A DNA stretch of 64,000 nt from contig NZ_CADFDK010000008.1 of assembly GCF_902832885.1 (NCBI RefSeq), forward strand, positions 227,338 through 291,337, given 5' to 3'. The position numbers were made by a program, and so were the translations under genes. The notes beneath the pieces were generated by a model. The model did not search any database, had not been told where the DNA came from, and was given only the letters and a program-made list of their open reading frames with translations. Source of the stretch: Burkholderia seminalis DSM 23518. Lineage in GTDB: Bacteria; Pseudomonadota; Gammaproteobacteria; Burkholderiales; Burkholderiaceae. Shown here piece after piece: positions 61,056 to 64,000 of the stretch; the first letter of the stretch is position 1, and each line of letters opens with the position of its first letter.

Positions 61056-61340
61056 TTACATGTGGTTGACTTCGTCGGGCAGCGTGTAGAACGTCGGGTG
61101 ACGGTAGATCTTGTCGCCCGCCGGTTCGAACAGCTCGGCCTTCTCGTTCGGGTCCGACGCGGTGATCGCCGACGACGGCACCACCCAGATGCTCACGCCT
61201 TCCTGGCGCCGCGTGTAGACGTCGCGCGCCATGCGCAGCGCCATCGTCGCGTCGGCGGCGTGCAGACTGCCGCAATGCTTGTGGTCGAGGCCCTGCTTGC
61301 TGCGCACGAACACTTCCCAGATCGGCCATTCCTTGTTCAT
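61056..61340 (-). CDS. paaB: Phenylacetyl-CoA epoxidase subunit PaaB
   Basis: Small subunit of 94 residues: WEVFVRSKQGLDHKHCGSLHAAD and ARDVYTRRQEGVSIWVV match the family. ATG 61340 with AGGAG seven bases upstream was chosen over the adjacent GTG 61343. Follows paaA by 36 bases. Confidence 0.93.
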   Translation of the reverse strand: MNKEWPIWEVFVRSKQGLDHKHCGSLHAADATMALRMARDVYTRRQEGVSIWVVPSSAITASDPNEKAELFEPAGDKIYRHPTFYTLPDEVNHM

Positions 61341-61376
61341 CACTTTCTCCTGATTCCTGAATTCGGGTGTTGCCGC

Positions 61377-62375
61377 TCAGGCGGCGTGCTGTTCGGCGCG
61401 GGCGCGGCGCTTCGCCTCGTGCGCGAGCGCGGCTTCGCGTACCCATGCGCCGTCCTCGTGCGCTTTCACGCGGGTCGCGAGGCGTTCCTTGTTGCAAGGG
61501 CCGTCGCCGTTGACCACGCGCCAGAATTCGTCCCAGTCGATCGTGCCGTAGTCGTGGTGGCCGCGCGCTTCGTTCCATTTCAGGTCGGGGTCGGGCAGCG
61601 TCACGCCGAGCACCTTCGCCTGGTCGACCGTCGCGTCGACGAATTTCTGCCGCAGGTCGTCGTTCGAGATCCGCTTGATGCCCCATTTCGCGGACTGGCT
61701 GCTATGGACCGAGTCGGCGTCGCTCGGGCCGAACATCATCAGCACCGGCCACCACCAGCGGTCCACGGCCTGCTGGACCATCGCGCGCTGGGCGTCGCTG
61801 CCCTTCATCATCGACAGCAGTGCGTCGAAACCCTGACGCTGGTGGAACGACTCTTCCTTGCACACGCGGATCATCGCGCGAGCGTAGGGGCCATACGTGC
61901 AGCGGCACAGCGGGATCTGGTTCATGATCGCGGCGCCGTCGACCAGCCAGCCGATCACGCCGACGTCGGCCCAGGTCGGCGTCGGGTAGTTGAAGATGCT
62001 CGAATATTTCGCCTTGCCGGCGTGCAGTGCGTCGATCAGCGAATCGCGCGACACGCCGAGCGTTTCGGCCGCGCTATAAAGATAGAGGCCGTGGCCGGCT
62101 TCGTCCTGGACCTTCGCGAGCAGGATCGCCTTGCGCTTCAGGCTCGGCGCGCGCGAGATCCAGTTGCCTTCCGGCAGCATGCCGACGACTTCCGAATGCG
62201 CGTGCTGCGAGATCTGGCGTACCAGCGTCTTGCGGTATGCGTCGGGCATCCAGTCCTGCGGTTCGATCTTGCCGTCGGCTGCCATCACCGCGTCGAACCG
62301 CGCCTGCTCGGGCGACTCGGCTGCGGCGTCGAGCGGTGCGACGTTGCCGGGGATGTCGAGGGATTGCGTGTACAT
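61377..62375 (-). CDS. paaA: Phenylacetyl-CoA epoxidase catalytic subunit PaaA
   Basis: Catalytic di-iron monooxygenase of 332 residues that epoxidises the ring of phenylacetyl-CoA. The carboxylate/His iron ligands lie in [16 protein letters not shown] and in [12 protein letters not shown] written here as [12 protein letters not shown]. Also [16 protein letters not shown] and [15 protein letters not shown] are family-typical. ATG 62375 was chosen; longer in-frame starts run through the promoter. First gene of paaABCDE, with a TetR-type palindrome in its promoter. Confidence 0.96.
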   Translation of the reverse strand: MYTQSLDIPGNVAPLDAAAESPEQARFDAVMAADGKIEPQDWMPDAYRKTLVRQISQHAHSEVVGMLPEGNWISRAPSLKRKAILLAKVQDEAGHGLYLYSAAETLGVSRDSLIDALHAGKAKYSSIFNYPTPTWADVGVIGWLVDGAAIMNQIPLCRCTYGPYARAMIRVCKEESFHQRQGFDALLSMMKGSDAQRAMVQQAVDRWWWPVLMMFGPSDADSVHSSQSAKWGIKRISNDDLRQKFVDATVDQAKVLGVTLPDPDLKWNEARGHHDYGTIDWDEFWRVVNGDGPCNKERLATRVKAHEDGAWVREAALAHEAKRRARAEQHAA

Positions 62376-62407
62376 GGCGAGACTCTCGTCCGGTTGAATG
62401 TGTGCGA

Positions 62408-62433
62408 AGTATAAACCAACCGACCGGTCGGTT
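62408..62433 (-). promoter_or_regulatory. paaA promoter with probable PaaR operator
   Basis: AACCGACCGGTCGGTT (62418-62433) is a perfect 16-bp palindrome. On the minus strand TATACT (62413-62408) follows within ~4 bases, so the palindrome fills the -10/-35 spacer and would block RNA polymerase when bound. TetR proteins bind such palindromes; the TetR gene at 56987-57592 is the likely partner. Confidence 0.75.
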
Positions 62434-62574
62434 AATAAATTTCTTGCGGATTTGCGGCGAGACTCGGGTAAACGAGGGACGTCGGGGCGCGATCGGGCGA
62501 CGCAAGCGCGTTCCCGCACGCGAGCCTCGCGCCTTCTGCGGCACAATGCCCGCTTTCCGATGAGGATTTTGCCG

Positions 62575-63840
62575 ATGTCATTCCGAAGCAGTTTCGCCGC
62601 GGCCCTGCTGGGTGCGGCCGTTCTCGTGTCGCCGCTTGCTGCGTTCGCCGCGCCGGCCGGATGGGTTGCCGCGTGGGCCACCGCGCTGCAGCCGATTCCC
62701 GACCTTGCTGCGCCGCCGCCGCTCTATCGCGCGCCCGACGTGGCCGGGCGCGCCGTGCGCCAGATCGTGTACCCGACGGTGTCGGGGCGCGCCGCGCGGA
62801 TTCGCGTCAGCAATGCGTACAGCCGTGCGCCGCTGGTCATCGAGGCCGCGAGCCTCGCGCGCGCCGGCGAGGGGGCGGCGCTCGCCGGCGGCGCGGTCGC
62901 GCCGGTCCGGTTCGGCGGCAAGCCGTCCGTGACGCTCGCGCCCGGCCAGGAGATCGAAAGCGATCCGGTGGCCATCGACGTGGCGTCCGCGCAGCCGTAT
63001 GCGATCAGTCTCCAGATGGGGCCAAACCAGCGGATGACGGTCTGGCACCGCGTGTCGAACCAGTTCAACTATGTGTCTGCGCCGGGCGATCACGTGAACG
63101 ATCCCGGCGCCGCCGCGTTCCGTACCCGTTTTACTCAATATGCCTGGGTGACCGAGCTGGCAGTCGAAACAGGTCCCGCGCGCGCCAGTATCGCCGCGAT
63201 CGGCGACTCGATCACCGACGGGCTGCGCTCCAGCGTGAACCGGAACCGCCGCTGGCCTGACGCACTCGCGCGCCGGCTGACGGCGTCGGGGGCCGATTCG
63301 GTCGGTGTCGTGAATCTGGGCATCAGCGGGAACCGGCTGCTCAGCGATTCCGCGTGCTACGGCACGTCGCTGGCGTCGCGGTTCGAGCGCGATGCGCTGT
63401 CGCGTGCGGGTGTGAAGGCGGCGGTCGTGCTGATCGGCATCAACGACATCAACTTCGCGGCGATGCCGCCGCGCGCGGGGCTCGATTGCGACCACCCGCA
63501 TACGCAGGTGACGGCCGCGTCGCTGATCGACGGCTACCGCCGGCTGATCGAGGCGGCGCACCGCCAGGGCGTGAAGGTTTACGGCGCGACGCTCACGCCG
63601 GCGGCGTTGCCGGCCGGGCGTGAAGCGATCCGGCTCGAGGTGAACCGGTGGATCCGGAGCGGCGGCGGGTTCGACGGCGTGGTCGATTTCGATGCGGTGC
63701 TGCGCGATCCGGCGCGCCCGAGCGTGCTGCAGCGCCGATATGACAGCGGCGACGGTATTCATCCGAGCGACGCGGGCTACACGGCGATGGCCGACGCGGT
63801 GCCGATCGAGCAGCTGCAGGCTGCGGCCGGCGGCAAGTGA
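62575..63840 (+). CDS. Secreted SGNH/GDSL hydrolase family protein
   Basis: Esterase-type hydrolase of 421 residues. A signal peptide (residues 1-24, ending AFA before APAGW) indicates export. Block I is [10 protein letters not shown] (nucleophile Ser), the block II/III Gly and Asn are in [11 protein letters not shown] and GINDIN, and block V is [10 protein letters not shown] (Asp/His). About 200 residues precede block I and form an N-terminal jelly-roll-like domain. ATG 62575 has GAGG nine bases upstream; ATG 62560 lacks a ribosome-binding site. Divergent from paaA; substrate unknown. Confidence 0.88.
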   Translation: MSFRSSFAAALLGAAVLVSPLAAFAAPAGWVAAWATALQPIPDLAAPPPLYRAPDVAGRAVRQIVYPTVSGRAARIRVSNAYSRAPLVIEAASLARAGEGAALAGGAVAPVRFGGKPSVTLAPGQEIESDPVAIDVASAQPYAISLQMGPNQRMTVWHRVSNQFNYVSAPGDHVNDPGAAAFRTRFTQYAWVTELAVETGPARASIAAIGDSITDGLRSSVNRNRRWPDALARRLTASGADSVGVVNLGISGNRLLSDSACYGTSLASRFERDALSRAGVKAAVVLIGINDINFAAMPPRAGLDCDHPHTQVTAASLIDGYRRLIEAAHRQGVKVYGATLTPAALPAGREAIRLEVNRWIRSGGGFDGVVDFDAVLRDPARPSVLQRRYDSGDGIHPSDAGYTAMADAVPIEQLQAAAGGK

Positions 63841-63915
63841 TGAGGCTCTATATATAGAGAGAAGTGTGGTCGGCGACGGTGCGGGCGTCGTTGTCGCGTC
63901 GCCCGTCGAACCCCC

Positions 63916-63950
63916 AGCCCCCGTGCGCGGCAGCGCACGGGGGCTTTTTC
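63916..63950 (+). terminator. Terminator after the SGNH hydrolase gene
   Basis: AGCCCCCGTGCGC and GCGCACGGGGGCT form a 13-bp stem with a GGCA loop, followed by TTTTC. Confidence 0.88.
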
Positions 63951-63970
63951 AAACTTTTTTCACAAAGGGC

Positions 63971-63999
63971 TTGCGTGGGCGGCGCGAGGTGCATAGAAT
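63971..63999 (+). promoter_or_regulatory. Strong promoter at the right edge of the window
   Basis: TTGCGT (63971-63976) and TAGAAT (63994-63999) with a 17-base spacer, preceded by the A/T tract AAACTTTTTTCACAAA at 63951-63966 (UP-element-like). The transcribed gene lies beyond the window; tRNA or rRNA is a fair guess. Confidence 0.65.
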
Positions 64000-64000
64000 C

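Noticed and set aside
63844-63861. CTCTATATATAGAG palindrome just after the SGNH hydrolase gene
   Set aside because: A 14-bp palindrome, but with no gene near it to regulate except through a terminator 60 bases on; left as an unexplained oddity rather than an operator call.

Overview
The window is a 64 kb piece of a GC-rich betaproteobacterial chromosome, almost certainly the large chromosome of a Burkholderia cepacia complex species. The reasons are the strong G/C third-codon bias, the family membership of nearly every protein, an SAH riboswitch of betaproteobacterial type ahead of ahcY, and the paa / hppD / indolepyruvate oxidoreductase neighbourhood. The species cannot be named from this sequence alone. 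It is ordinary core chromosome: I see no insertion sequence, prophage, integrase, CRISPR array or rRNA gene, and one tRNA gene.

Layout. 1-4.7 kb: end of a flagellar operon (flhA fragment, flhF, flhG, fliA), overlapping or tightly spaced. 4.7-7.8 kb: methyl-cycle cluster (SAH riboswitch, ahcY, small membrane protein, metF). 7.8-19.1 kb: mixed single genes (amidase, dienelactone hydrolase, nitronate monooxygenase, a branched-chain amino-acid binding protein, MFS transporter, HugZ-like protein, H-NS, CDF metal exporter, Lrp regulator, and a coupled metallo-hydrolase/exonuclease pair). 19.1-23.9 kb: envelope cluster (structured leader plus rlpA; rsmI divergent from yraN-diaA-dolP-like-cytochrome c), then tRNA-Ala(CGC). 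24.3-29.6 kb: D-glucarate uptake and dehydration (gudP, gudD), and a DUF2239/carotenoid-oxygenase pair. 29.6-34.5 kb: four-gene ABC exporter (adaptor, ATPase, two FtsX-like permeases) divergent from a small secreted peptide. 34.5-39.5 kb: Mut7-C protein, beta-hydroxyacid dehydrogenase, LysE exporter, MFS/LysR divergent pair, and a candidate small RNA. 39.5-43.7 kb: OmpW-like porin with two tandem paralogous lipoproteins. 43.7-49.8 kb: argC, flavodoxin, PEBP-like protein, pyrE, maeB. 49.9-62.4 kb: aromatic amino-acid catabolism (fused indolepyruvate ferredoxin oxidoreductase, hppD with a divergent Lrp regulator, a TetR regulator likely to be PaaR, and the paaABCDE ring epoxidase). The window ends with an SGNH hydrolase and a strong promoter whose gene lies beyond the right edge.

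How genes work together. AhcY removes S-adenosylhomocysteine and MetF supplies methyl-THF, both plausibly under the SAH riboswitch. Arylpyruvates made from Phe/Tyr can be taken by HppD towards homogentisate or by the indolepyruvate-type oxidoreductase towards arylacetyl-CoA, the substrate class that PaaABCDE epoxidises. A perfect 16-bp palindrome in front of paaA is a good PaaR operator.

The items most worth following up are: a promoter-terminator unit at about 39.41-39.51 kb that would make a roughly 60-nt RNA with a repeated anti-Shine-Dalgarno motif; an FlhG with both Walker A lysines replaced; the OmpW/lipoprotein-pair locus; a 25-bp inverted repeat ahead of gudP; paired direct repeats ahead of the DUF2239/carotenoid-oxygenase pair; and the long structured leader of rlpA.
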